Positions 45,404 through 53,948 of a DNA stretch of 64,000 nucleotides are shown here, in pieces. The DNA lies in the NCBI RefSeq assembly GCF_016907895.1, contig NZ_JAFBCV010000010.1:110620-174619 (forward strand). Reading direction: 5' to 3'. The DNA is from Shouchella xiaoxiensis. Its GTDB lineage: Bacteria; Bacillota; Bacilli; Bacillales; Bacillaceae_D. Under the pieces are notes generated by a model, which saw only the letters and a program-made list of their open reading frames with translations, had not been told where the DNA came from and did not search any database. A program made the position numbers and the translations under genes. Numbering within the stretch: the stretch's first letter is position 1; each line of letters opens with the position of its first letter.

Positions 45404-46116
45404 ATGCCTAAAAGGACATTTCCCTTCAATTGGTTCTACATCATCACCGATAAAAAATTGCTTCCATTCGTTATGAGTAGGATCGCCAAAGTGACTAATA
45501 TCAGGGTGAGTCGGTAGCTGATCCCATACTTCTACTCGTTCTCTTACTTTTTCTCGCGACATGATTCCTCCTTTTTCCGTTCCTTCTAAACCTTTAAAGA
45601 TTCGTCTGGGCTGAAAACCAATAATTAAACTATTCCCTAAATGCCTCGTTTTTCTTTGTTTATAAGCTGGAGCGTTTCCAAAAGCAAAGATTGGTTCACC
45701 ACCAAAATGGAAGTCCCACAAAAAATGGTCTGAATCCTTAGGTGCTCCATCTGGCCAGTTAACGCTATCTTGCTCGTGTGCGTACTGAAGCAGTTTCCAA
45801 AAGTATTCACGATAGTACGCTAAGCTTTTCTCATTATCTTCAGGCTCCACAAATAAAAATAGGCCATGTCGAACAAATGGAGGCTGCTGAAACAACGTTA
45901 ACAATTGATTAAGTGCGATTGGGAGGTTAGACCAATCTTCACGCGAAACATAAGCATAACGAAGTTCCCCTTTATTTTCTGCCTTCATACCAAAAAACAA
46001 GGAAACGTTTTTTCGGTAACCACTTGGTGAAATGCTTGGTATTCCTTCACCAACCATTCTGGAACATTCTTAGATTCGAGCATATCTTGTTTCGTTAACA
46101 AGCTCTTTAATGTCAT
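45386..46116 (-). pseudogene. YqcI/YcgG family gene with a one-base frameshift
   Basis: The main frame (45386 to about 46000) has the family text: FGMKAENKGELRYAYVSRED, GLFLFVEPEDN, FGGEPIFAFGNAPAYKQRKT, LIIGFQPRRIF and CPFRHEKFP. The family N-terminus is in another frame from ATG 46116 (MTLKSLLTKQDMLESKNVPE, WLVKEYQAFHQ, TEKTFPCF), with GGAG 8 bases upstream. The frames join if one T is added to the T6 run (plus-strand A6 at 45992-45997), restoring PCFFGMKA. The family is of unknown function, possibly heme-related. Confidence 0.75.
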
Positions 46117-46277
46117 TGTTTAAGCTCCGCCTCTCACAAATTTTAGGGTCTGTTGTGAATACCCTTTACCTTAAACGAATGAACTTAAGTATCTTTATAA
46201 CTCCTTTAATTTATTACAATCCTTCTAAAAAAACTGGATCAATTCAGCAATTGATCCAGCCCTTTATATAAACTAGC

Positions 46278-47147
46278 TTATGAACTGATATAATCTCCAC
46301 CATTTATATGAATGGCCTGTCCAGTCATGTAGGATGAATCTTGAGATGCCAGCAAGACATAGGCACCAACCAGTTCGCTCGGCTGTCCAGGTCTTCCCAT
46401 TAGGTTATCTTGTCCGAAGTTTGCTACTTTTTCTTCATCAAAAGATGCGGGAATTAACGGTGTCCAGATTGGACCTGGTGCAACTGAATTAACCCGAATC
46501 TTTTTGTCTGCAAGAGCTTGAGCCATTGAGCGTGTAAAGGCTGTAATGGCACCCTTCGTGCTCGTATAATCAATTAACGAGACGTTTCCACGATAAGCAT
46601 TAATTGAAGATGTATTAATGATTGAGCTGCCTTCTTTCAAATAATCCAAAGCAGCTTTTGTGTAATATACATAGGAAAAGAAGTTTGTTTCAAACGTTCG
46701 TTTTAATTGCTTGTCTGTCAGTTCACGCAGATCGTCAACCGGGTGTTGTTCTGCCGCATTGTTAACAAGGATATCCAACCCTCCTAATTCTGAGACACAT
46801 CGTTCCACACTTGAAATACAGAACGACTCTTCCGCAATATCTCCTGAAATCGTGATGCAGTTGACTCCATGCTTTTCGACCATTGTTTTCGTATCTTCCG
46901 CATCCTCATGCTCGTCTAAGTACACAATCGCGATATGAGCTCCTTCTTTTGCATATCCTATGGCGACTGCACGACCAATACCAGAATCGCCTCCAGTAAT
47001 AAGCGCGACTTTTCCTGCTAATTTATTCGTTCCTTTATAGTTCTCGTCTTCATAGACAGGAACAGGATTCATCTCTTTTTCCAAGCCAGGTTGTTTTTCC
47101 TGCTTTTGTTTTGGGATACCATTAGTAAGCATATGATCTAAGTTCAT
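46278..47147 (-). CDS. SDR-family oxidoreductase (general-stress type)
   Basis: A 289-residue short-chain dehydrogenase with an N-terminal extension, like B. subtilis YdaD/YhxC-type stress proteins. NAD(P) motif GGDSGIGRAVAIGYA, NNAAEQHP, catalytic Ser in INTSSINAYRG, and Tyr/Lys in DYTSTKGAI. The end AIHINGGDYISS is typical. The substrate is unknown. A sigma-B-like promoter lies 34-60 bases upstream. GAGGAGG precedes the ATG. Confidence 0.9.
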   Translation of the reverse strand: MNLDHMLTNGIPKQKQEKQPGLEKEMNPVPVYEDENYKGTNKLAGKVALITGGDSGIGRAVAIGYAKEGAHIAIVYLDEHEDAEDTKTMVEKHGVNCITISGDIAEESFCISSVERCVSELGGLDILVNNAAEQHPVDDLRELTDKQLKRTFETNFFSYVYYTKAALDYLKEGSSIINTSSINAYRGNVSLIDYTSTKGAITAFTRSMAQALADKKIRVNSVAPGPIWTPLIPASFDEEKVANFGQDNLMGRPGQPSELVGAYVLLASQDSSYMTGQAIHINGGDYISS

Positions 47148-47180
47148 TGAAGTAACCTCCTCGTCTATCTACTCTTCTGC

Positions 47181-47207
47181 ATTCCCTAACAGGACAACCA
47201 GTTAAAC
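47181..47207 (-). promoter_or_regulatory. Sigma-B-like promoter of the SDR gene
   Basis: On the minus strand GTTTAA (47207-47202), a 15-base spacer and GGGAAT (47186-47181). The -35 is a perfect match; the -10 has one mismatch. Confidence 0.65.
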
Positions 47208-47272
47208 CTATCACAAGAAAGCAGGCTAATCAGGTAAATTTTTGTAAACTAAAACGAATTTAAGCGGATTCT

Positions 47273-47482
47273 TCAGCCCAAGCTTACTACTTCAACATGC
47301 GTCACGTTATCCGAGCGAATGAGAACCTCATTCTCTCCGATCACTCCAAAAGACACCACCTTATTATCAGTAAGAGCGCTATCAATTGCTTTCGTTACTT
47401 TATTTAAATCTTCACCCGTGCGCTCGGCCTCAAATACCGGCTGTTCTTTTCCAATCACATATACTTTCATTACATATGCCAT
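47273..47482 (-). CDS. Small soluble protein under a sigma-B-like promoter
   Basis: ATG at 47482 (MAYVMKVYVIGKEQPVFEAE) follows AGGAGGAGAGATCGT. The 69 residues suggest a small beta-alpha-beta fold with no membrane segment: VFEAERTGEDLNKVTKAIDSA, VVSFGVIGENEVLIRSDNV. I do not recognise the family. Its stress-type promoter places it with the neighbouring genes. Confidence 0.7.
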   Translation of the reverse strand: MAYVMKVYVIGKEQPVFEAERTGEDLNKVTKAIDSALTDNKVVSFGVIGENEVLIRSDNVTHVEVVSLG

Positions 47483-47520
47483 ACGATCTCTCCTCCTAAA
47501 AATGATGTTCTTCTTGACCT

Positions 47521-47546
47521 GTTCCCGGCAGTACAGAAATTAAAAC
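47521..47546 (-). promoter_or_regulatory. Sigma-B-like promoter of the gene at 47273
   Basis: On the minus strand GTTTTA (47546-47541), 14 bases, GGGAAC (47526-47521). Confidence 0.5.
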
Positions 47547-47602
47547 GGATAATGAATCATTCATAAGTATTACATACCGCCACAATAAGGGAATTTTTCT
47601 CA

Positions 47603-47627
47603 GTTTCATTTATTTCTAACCGGGAAT
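47603..47627 (+). promoter_or_regulatory. Sigma-B-like promoter of lmo0937-family copy 2
   Basis: GTTTCA (47603-47608), 13 bases, GGGAAT (47622-47627). It lies 36 bases before the ATG at 47664 and diverges from the promoter at 47521. Confidence 0.6.
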
Positions 47628-47663
47628 AGTATAAAAATCCTTATAAAAGGGAGGAAAAAGACG

Positions 47664-47810
47664 ATGCTTTGGACAGTTTTAGCAGTTATTCTTGTTTTAT
47701 GGTTATTAGGATTTATTGGAGAAGTCGGTGGCAACCTTGTACATATTTTACTAGTAGTTGCCCTTGTTGTACTTATTTTTCAACTTGTTACAGGTCGACG
47801 TAAAGCGTAG
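47664..47810 (+). CDS. lmo0937-family small membrane protein, copy 2
   Basis: ATG at 47664 (MLWTVLAVILVLWLLGFIGE) follows GGGAGGAAAAAGACG. The 48-residue product is almost the same as the copy at 29013, with the shared core EVGGNLVHILLVVALVVLIF; it differs near the N-terminus and in the end (TGRRKA against SGRRRI). A sigma-B-like promoter and a perfect terminator bracket it. Confidence 0.88.
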   Translation: MLWTVLAVILVLWLLGFIGEVGGNLVHILLVVALVVLIFQLVTGRRKA

Positions 47811-47815
47811 ATATA

Positions 47816-47846
47816 AAGAGAGCCGGGGGAACAACCCGGCTCTCTT
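47816..47846 (+). terminator. Terminator after lmo0937-family copy 2
   Basis: AAGAGAGCCGGG (47816-47827) pairs perfectly with CCCGGCTCTCTT (47835-47846). The T tract is poor, but the stem is strong. Confidence 0.7.
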
Positions 47847-47899
47847 CGCGTCTTAAATTTGCTATAATGGTTTGTTGACTCTGAGAATATTGTTTTTTA

Positions 47900-48805
47900 T
47901 TAAATTGATACTTTAAACCAATTACCCGATGCTTCTTTATTACGTTTGATACTTTTAGCATACATAACAATGGCTATACATAAGACAACGAACCAAACGC
48001 TAACACAAATCATAGCTAGTATTGGTAAGGGACTCAACTCAAAAATAGTCCTTCCCAGCCCCGTTTGAATAGCTACTGTCATAATTGCCGATGTCCAAGC
48101 AATACAACCAGTCTTCAACAGTTTTTCGATAAAATTCCTTTCGCCTGTTGATCTTTCCAGTAACCAAGCAATGATTAGTAAAGATTGCAACGCATGAAAT
48201 CCAGCACCATGAAGAACAATGAAGTTGCCTGAATCTCCTAAATACCGTCCTTGTAATGCCACCATTGCCAGACCCGCACTATTTGCTAACAAGATTGAAA
48301 ATAACGCGTACCGGATGCTAAGCTTCAACAATGAATCGTTTGTTTTTTGTCTCATTTTCCAGAAATGAATGCTTATGATCATTAGCAGCACAATTAGGAG
48401 GAGAGAGGTCATTCCAAAAATCCCCCCCAAAACCATGTCGAGAATACTTCCTTCACTCGTAAATCTTGGATTGATTCCTCTATAATGTTGAACAAATTCG
48501 ATCGCATAGAAATATAGGATTATTCCAATAATTGAGAAACGTATTCTCTGTTTTGATTTCGTATTAAATTCGGTCTGCGTATAGACAACTGCTAATGATA
48601 ACAGAAAGATGCCAACTGCTGCTGAAAACGAAAACACATCTGCCATATTTCCTTCTGGTGCGACCTGAGCACCTCGGACGTAAATAACGGCTAAAGCCAT
48701 AATGGCAAGACCAATACCTACGCCACCTAACCATACGAACCATTTCTCCTTTCGATAAACCTGACTCATAGAGAGTACAATGTCTTTTCTTATACGATTG
48801 CCCAT
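47900..48805 (-). CDS. Multi-pass membrane protein under TetR control
   Basis: A 301-residue protein with seven or eight hydrophobic segments from about residue 25 on, short charged loops, and a loop QHYRGINPRFTSEGS after the third. It contains YRGINPRFTSEGSILDMVLG and FIVLHGAGFHALQ, with His residues within or near membrane segments. I do not recognise the family. Its upstream region shares a palindromic operator with the TetR gene, so it is the likely target. Confidence 0.72.
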   Translation of the reverse strand: MGNRIRKDIVLSMSQVYRKEKWFVWLGGVGIGLAIMALAVIYVRGAQVAPEGNMADVFSFSAAVGIFLLSLAVVYTQTEFNTKSKQRIRFSIIGIILYFYAIEFVQHYRGINPRFTSEGSILDMVLGGIFGMTSLLLIVLLMIISIHFWKMRQKTNDSLLKLSIRYALFSILLANSAGLAMVALQGRYLGDSGNFIVLHGAGFHALQSLLIIAWLLERSTGERNFIEKLLKTGCIAWTSAIMTVAIQTGLGRTIFELSPLPILAMICVSVWFVVLCIAIVMYAKSIKRNKEASGNWFKVSI

Positions 48806-48830
48806 TATAAACCCACCTTTTTATAATTTA

Positions 48831-48846
48831 TTTATCAATCAATAAA
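48831..48846 (-). promoter_or_regulatory. TetR operator copy upstream of the membrane protein gene
   Basis: TTTATCAATCAATAAA differs at one position from the site at 49420 before the TetR gene. It lies 26 bases before the ATG at 48805. Confidence 0.6.
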
Positions 48847-48897
48847 CAATAAAAAAAAAAAGGAACGTCTCGCGATTGGTTACAGTCCCTTTTCTTA

Positions 48898-49407
48898 CTA
48901 TTTACTTGGTTGCCTCAGTTGAGGTAAGCCTAATACTTCCGAAACGGTAATTAAAAGGCCCGTTCCAATAAAATTTGAAGCGATTTGTTCTGGGAATTGA
49001 ATCCCTTTTTTTCGCAGTTTAGCTGAAATATCATCAAACATCCGCGTGTACAATAGGGCAGAATGTTCACGTATAACGGTTTCCGCAATTGTATATGCCT
49101 GCATAACCATTAAGACTTCCTTCCGATGGGTCTCAAGCATCTTTACAAAACTCTGTCCCATCGTCTCAATCAACTTATCAGCTGGCGCATCTACTTCCAT
49201 AAATGTTTGATGTATTCGATTATACGAATAATCAATGACATGGATAAATAAATCCTCTTTGTTTCTGAAAAAGTGAAAAATATAGGGCTGAGTTACACCT
49301 GCAGCGAGCGCAATTTTTTTTGTTGTCGCTTTATGATAGCCATCATCAGCAAAAACAGAAACAGCACTTTCAATAATCTTATCTTTCTTATCTATTTTCA
49401 ACGTCAT
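48898..49407 (-). CDS. TetR-family regulator
   Basis: A 169-residue regulator. The helix-turn-helix is DDGYHKATTKKIALAAGVTQPYIFHFFRNKEDLF in two halves; a helical ligand-binding domain follows. TetR proteins commonly repress transporters or membrane enzymes and are released by a small ligand. Here the same operator lies before this gene and before the membrane protein gene downstream. Confidence 0.9.
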   Translation of the reverse strand: MTLKIDKKDKIIESAVSVFADDGYHKATTKKIALAAGVTQPYIFHFFRNKEDLFIHVIDYSYNRIHQTFMEVDAPADKLIETMGQSFVKMLETHRKEVLMVMQAYTIAETVIREHSALLYTRMFDDISAKLRKKGIQFPEQIASNFIGTGLLITVSEVLGLPQLRQPSK

Positions 49408-49419
49408 TTTATCACCTTA

Positions 49420-49435
49420 TTTATTAATCAATAAA
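49420..49435 (-). promoter_or_regulatory. TetR operator upstream of its own gene
   Basis: TTTATTAATCAATAAA, a near-perfect palindrome 13 bases before the TetR ATG, matches the site at 48831 in 15 of 16 positions. Confidence 0.6.
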
Positions 49436-49549
49436 TAAATGATAAACAATGATATTTTATTTGTCAAGCCAACCTTCTTTATAAGTTGTAGCTTACTCAT
49501 CATTTAAATATCCAAATTAAGAAAATCAGTCGCTCGTTCTGTATATCAC

Positions 49550-49711
49550 TTAACCCTGAACTAAGTTCATTCGGAAGTCCGATAATATTGGCACAGGAAG
49601 ACCAGCTGAAGATAGAGTAACCTGAAGGTCGCCACCGTTTCTGCTCGGGCTTGCAATTGATGCTACCAGGATATAAGAATAATCCTCTCCCTCATTCATG
49701 TCTTGCTTCAT
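49550..49711 (-). CDS. 53-residue protein, unknown function
   Basis: ATG at 49711 (MKQDMNEGEDYSYILVASIA) has AAAGGAGG 7 bases upstream, so the longer frame is rejected. The rest reads SPSRNGGDLQVTLSSAGLPV and ends FRMNLVQG. It is hydrophilic with beta tendency. No family is recognised. Confidence 0.5.
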   Translation of the reverse strand: MKQDMNEGEDYSYILVASIASPSRNGGDLQVTLSSAGLPVPILSDFRMNLVQG

Positions 49712-49775
49712 TGGATAGCCTCCTTTGTTCTCCTCGCTATTATCTGGCACAAAGAAGCAGATCATACAGCTTACA

Positions 49776-49806
49776 AAAAAAGCCCCCAACTAACTGGAGA
49801 CTTTTT
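49776..49806 (-). terminator. Terminator of the threonine synthase-like gene
   Basis: On the minus strand AAGTCTCCA pairs with TTGGGGGCTT (G-U pairs included), followed by TTTTTTT. Confidence 0.65.
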
Positions 49807-49816
49807 CCGCAACAAC

Positions 49817-51031
49817 TTAAACCTTCGCCACTTCTTCCGCATGAACATCAATTGACTCAGGGTATTTAATCCCCATACCGGTATTCAAGCAGACGACGGT
49901 CTCATCTGGTTGAATCCAACTTTGTCGAGCAAGCTCTTTTGCTGCCGCAAATGTTGCCGCGCCTTCTGGACAAAGAAACGTTCCTTCAAGCTGCGCCACT
50001 CGCTTCTGTTCTTCTAAAAGCGTTTCATCCGAGATCGCAATGGCGCATCCCTTGCTTTGATAGAGCGCATTTAGAACGAGAAAATCGCCAATTGCTTTAG
50101 GAACATTTATTCCAAAAGCCGCCGTTTCAGATCCCTCATGAAAGACCGATTCACTTGCCCCAGCATGAAAGGCATCAACAATCGGCGCACAGCCTTCTGC
50201 CTGTACCGCCACAAGCCGCGGCATCTCTCCTTTTACCCAACCAATTTGAAACAATTCTTGAATCGCCTTGTAGATTCCAATTAAACCAACCCCACCTCCA
50301 GTCGGATAGAGAATCACATCGGGCAACTCCCAATTAAGCTGCTCGCACAACTCTAGCCCCATCGTTTTCTTTCCTTCAATTCGGTAAGGCTCTTTTAACG
50401 TTGAAACATCATAGAAGCCTTCTTGCTTCACCTTTTGAGCGACAACTTTACCCGCATCACTTATTACGCCATCAATGAGAGAAAGATTTCCTCCAGCTGC
50501 CACTACTTCTTTGCGCGTAATTTCAGGAGCATCCAGTGGCATGATAATATGGGTCTTGATTCCAGCGCGTGCGCTGTACTGCGCCCAAGCCGCGCCCGCG
50601 TTGCCATTTGTCGGCATGGCTAATTCCGTTATGTTGAGCGCTTTTGCCATTGAAACGCCTACTGCCGCACCTCTTGCTTTAAACGAACCAGTTGGAAGGA
50701 GCCCGTCGTCCTTCATTAATAAACGAGACAGTCCGATCTCCGCACCGTACTGCTCCATCGGTAACAGCGGCGTCATGCCTTCTCCCATCGTCACCACTTG
50801 ACTTGGATGCTCGACTGGCAGAAGTGGATGATAGCGCCAGAGTGACAAGGGCTCTTGCAGAAGCTGCTCCTTACTCCACTCTGTCTTTACACGGTCTAAA
50901 TCATACTGGACCAGCAGCGGCGACCCACATACACACAAATGCTGTTCACGCTGTTTTTCATAGGTCTTGTTACATTTCGGACATTGCAAATTAATCACAT
51001 AGCTATACACGGAATTACCCCCATTCTTCAT
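49817..51031 (-). CDS. Threonine synthase-like PLP enzyme
   Basis: A fold-type II pyridoxal phosphate enzyme. An N-terminal zinc-ribbon-like region has CPKCNKTY and CVCGSPL. The PLP Lys is in PTGSFKARGA, the phosphate-binding loop in PTGGGVGLIG, and PTNGNAGAAWAQYSARAG lies between. This class makes threonine from O-phosphohomoserine, but stand-alone paralogues may act on other amino acids. No thrB or hom gene is near, so the exact substrate is open. The frame may begin at ATG 51031 or at GTG 51010, which has GGGGG upstream. Confidence 0.8.
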   Translation of the reverse strand: MKNGGNSVYSYVINLQCPKCNKTYEKQREQHLCVCGSPLLVQYDLDRVKTEWSKEQLLQEPLSLWRYHPLLPVEHPSQVVTMGEGMTPLLPMEQYGAEIGLSRLLMKDDGLLPTGSFKARGAAVGVSMAKALNITELAMPTNGNAGAAWAQYSARAGIKTHIIMPLDAPEITRKEVVAAGGNLSLIDGVISDAGKVVAQKVKQEGFYDVSTLKEPYRIEGKKTMGLELCEQLNWELPDVILYPTGGGVGLIGIYKAIQELFQIGWVKGEMPRLVAVQAEGCAPIVDAFHAGASESVFHEGSETAAFGINVPKAIGDFLVLNALYQSKGCAIAISDETLLEEQKRVAQLEGTFLCPEGAATFAAAKELARQSWIQPDETVVCLNTGMGIKYPESIDVHAEEVAKV

Positions 51032-51084
51032 TAGTTTAATTCAATAAATGTAATAGTCAAGAAATTTCAACCATCGTAGAATAA

Positions 51085-51122
51085 CAAAAAGCCAGCAAAT
51101 GGGTGAAACCCACCGCTGACTT
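51085..51122 (-). terminator. Terminator of the lipoprotein gene at 51220
   Basis: On the minus strand AGTCAGC...GGGT pairs with ACCC...GCTGGCT, followed by TTTTTG. The arms resemble those of the terminator at 52110. Confidence 0.65.
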
Positions 51123-51219
51123 ACGGTTTCGATTTAATTACTAGAACACTAAAGCTTGTAAACATATCGAACCCCAGTGATTTATGTATTCAACTCATTT
51201 GAGGAGAAGAATTCATTCG

Positions 51220-51978
51220 TTATTCCCCTTCAATCGTCACTCTTATGTTATCACTATCTGGACTATCTATTGTAAATCCAGCAAACGATTCGTCCACTCG
51301 CGTTAGTAAGCTCACATGATCGCCGCTTCTTAATCCTGAATAAGTAGTATTAAAGATCGTTTGTAAAATCATTTCTCCATTGATAGATAGGATATTACTT
51401 GGCTCATCCTCTATTGTAGTAAATATGATATCTTCATTATTAATCTCAAACTGTCTACCTTCTTCTTCTACGGATGCTATGTACTCTTCTTCACTCGAGA
51501 GACCACTCTCCCAGTACAAAGATTCTAAATCATAAGTCGATATATTTGTATACTTACCTATTAGGACATTCATTTCTGAGGTGTTCTGGCCAAACTGATC
51601 TAACAGAATATCTAGAGTATATTCTCCTTTGCTTATTGCATCAGCATTTCCTTTTGCATGTTCAATAATTTCTTCATCCGTTAAATCATTTACTTCCTCA
51701 AGCGTTAATTTATCTGAGATATTGAAATAGCTTGATGCTTGACCATCATCAAACACATAGATGCCGCGAACTTGACTATCCCGATTAGGAGTGTCACTTG
51801 TTTCAATCCAAACAGAAAAGTTTTCAAAGCCTTCACTTATTTCCATGAAATCTTCTGGTGAACCGTCTTGTGGGCCATCTGATGCGAGGACTTCATCTGC
51901 GTCCTCTTGATCACCGCAACCTCCTAGTAGCAATACCGCAGTAATTGCTATTAACATTGTTGCTTTCTTTAAAACCAT
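51220..51978 (-). CDS. Secreted lipoprotein, unknown function
   Basis: The signal ends in lipobox LGGC. The 230-residue mature protein is acidic, with alternating helical and beta text (NFSVWIETSDTPNRDSQVRG, SYFNISDKLTLEEVNDLTDE, GLRSGDHVSLLTRVDESFAG). No repeat or known domain is visible. GGGGG lies before the ATG. It is monocistronic between two similar terminators. Confidence 0.65.
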   Translation of the reverse strand: MVLKKATMLIAITAVLLLGGCGDQEDADEVLASDGPQDGSPEDFMEISEGFENFSVWIETSDTPNRDSQVRGIYVFDDGQASSYFNISDKLTLEEVNDLTDEEIIEHAKGNADAISKGEYTLDILLDQFGQNTSEMNVLIGKYTNISTYDLESLYWESGLSSEEEYIASVEEEGRQFEINNEDIIFTTIEDEPSNILSINGEMILQTIFNTTYSGLRSGDHVSLLTRVDESFAGFTIDSPDSDNIRVTIEGE

Positions 51979-52109
51979 TAATAAAATCCCCCATTTTCTT
52001 TAAAATCTATCCAAGCAATCTTCACATTAGATAGTTATCTTCATTTTAAATAAAATGGATATTTTTTTCAAATAAATAGGTAATTACGAATGATCTCTAC
52101 GTCTTAAAA

Positions 52110-52152
52110 CAAAAAGCCAGCGGTTAGGCTTCTCCACCCACCGCTGACTCTT
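52110..52152 (-). terminator. Terminator of the sugar ABC operon
   Basis: On the minus strand AGTCAGCGGT pairs with ACCGCTGGCT, one mismatch, followed by TTTTTG. Confidence 0.75.
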
Positions 52153-52156
52153 TCAT

Positions 52157-53029
52157 TTACCCTTTCACCGCCCCAATTGCCACACTTCCCATTATCCTTC
52201 TTGAAAAGATGGAGAACACAATAATAATCGGTAGGACAGACATGGCAACACCTAGATACATTAACCCATAATCCGTATCGTAGTACCCTTGGATCATCGC
52301 AACCATCACAGGCAGAGGATACTTTTCTTCAGAAAAAAGTAAGACAAGAGGGCTGATGAAGTTGTTCCAAGCGCCGATAAATGTAAAGATACCGATTGCT
52401 GCTAAGGCAGGCACAATCATTGGCAAGATAATGCGGTGGAAGATTTTTAATTCGCCCGCCCCATCAATTCGAGCCGATTCAAGAACATCATCAGGTATAC
52501 TGCCATCGAGAAATTGTTTAATAAAGAAAACAGCGAATGTGTTAGCGGCCGCGGGAAGAATAATCGCCGCATGTGAATCAAGCAAGCCAATCATGCCAAG
52601 CCAGCGGTAGCTTCCGATTAACGCTAACTGTGCCGGAATCATCATTGTCGCTAACATGAACAAAAACAGGACGGTATTGTACTTAAATTTAAACTTTGAA
52701 AACCCGTAAGCGGTCATCCCACCGAAGTAGAGCGTTAACAACGTTGATCCACCCGCAATGATAAAGCTATTTAAGAACCCTCTAAATATGTCAACATTCT
52801 CGACCATCCGCGTCAAATTCTCCATTAAATGAGTTCCAGGAAGATACAAGAACGTTGAGGTAATGTCCGCATTCGCGTGCGTTGAATACATAATCATTAA
52901 GTAAAACGGAAATAAACAGACTAATGCAAGCAGACCTAAGACAAGGTAAAGCGCTGCTTGTGAACGTTTTCTTGTTCTCTTTTCAAATGAAACGTTTTGT
53001 TTTTGAATAGGTTCAATTTGCTTATTCAC
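52157..53029 (-). CDS. Carbohydrate ABC transporter permease, MalG type
   Basis: A 290-residue inner-membrane subunit of a CUT1-type sugar importer, with six hydrophobic segments. The EAA motif ESARIDGAGELKIFHRIILP is where the ATPase docks. The end MGSVAIGAVKG is typical of MalG-type subunits. Last gene of a three-gene operon; 12 bases after the MalF-type gene. Confidence 0.9.
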   Translation of the reverse strand: MNKQIEPIQKQNVSFEKRTRKRSQAALYLVLGLLALVCLFPFYLMIMYSTHANADITSTFLYLPGTHLMENLTRMVENVDIFRGFLNSFIIAGGSTLLTLYFGGMTAYGFSKFKFKYNTVLFLFMLATMMIPAQLALIGSYRWLGMIGLLDSHAAIILPAAANTFAVFFIKQFLDGSIPDDVLESARIDGAGELKIFHRIILPMIVPALAAIGIFTFIGAWNNFISPLVLLFSEEKYPLPVMVAMIQGYYDTDYGLMYLGVAMSVLPIIIVFSIFSRRIMGSVAIGAVKG

Positions 53030-53041
53030 CTCATCGCCTCC

Positions 53042-53935
53042 TTATGAAATCTTGCTTCGGTTTCGAGTAACTACATAGGACACAATTGATAATGTCACAA
53101 TGACAAGAAACAAGCAAAATGCAATAGTCGCCCCGTAACCAAATCGCCCTTGCTCAAATGCTGTACGGTACAAATACATGACGCTCGTTAGCGTCGCGTG
53201 ATCCGGCGAACCTGAACCAGCCGTTAACATATATGGTTGGTCAAAGATTTGAACTCCACCTATTAACGATGTAATTATTTGAAAAAGAATAATTGGCTTC
53301 AGCAATGGAACCGTTATTTTAAAGAAAATCTGAACCTTGCTTGCCCCATCTACACGAGCTGCTTCTGCATACTCTGGAGAAATGCCCTGTAATCCGGCTA
53401 TATAAATTAACATCGAGTAACCGAAATATTGAAAAAAGAGAATCGCCGATACAAGCATTTGCATAAAGAGGGCATTGTTGTTCCAGTCGTATGGAGAATC
53501 AAAAATGCCAATCGCCATCAGTAATTGGTTGACGCTTCCTGTTTGCCAGTCAAACATTAAGCTAACAAGTAATCCAAGCGATGCCGCTGTAACAATATTC
53601 GGAAAGAAATAAACCGCTCGGAAGAAATCTTTACCTTTTAAAAACTTATTTGTTAAAATAACCGCAAGAATGAGACTAATCGTCAACTGAGGAATAACTG
53701 AAACGGTCCAAATAAAGAATGTATTGAATAACGATTGTAAAAACAATGGGTCTATAACAGCCCGTGCATAGTTAGCCAAACCAATAAACTCAGGATCATT
53801 TAACCCATCCCAATTTGTTAAGCTCAAATAAAAGGAATAGAGAATCGGATAAAGCCCAAACAGTAAGAAAATGATAAAGAATGGTGCGATAAAGAAATAG
53901 CCACTGTTACCCTTATTAATTCGTTTCGCGAACAA
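53042..53935 (-). CDS. Carbohydrate ABC transporter permease, MalF type
   Basis: A 297-residue subunit with six hydrophobic segments starting FFIAPFFIIFLLFGLYPILY. The EAA motif is EAARVDGASKVQIFFKITVP. It forms the channel with the MalG-type partner. It follows the binding-protein gene by 13 bases. Confidence 0.9.
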   Translation of the reverse strand: MFAKRINKGNSGYFFIAPFFIIFLLFGLYPILYSFYLSLTNWDGLNDPEFIGLANYARAVIDPLFLQSLFNTFFIWTVSVIPQLTISLILAVILTNKFLKGKDFFRAVYFFPNIVTAASLGLLVSLMFDWQTGSVNQLLMAIGIFDSPYDWNNNALFMQMLVSAILFFQYFGYSMLIYIAGLQGISPEYAEAARVDGASKVQIFFKITVPLLKPIILFQIITSLIGGVQIFDQPYMLTAGSGSPDHATLTSVMYLYRTAFEQGRFGYGATIAFCLFLVIVTLSIVSYVVTRNRSKIS

Positions 53936-53948
53936 GTAGATCCCCCCT

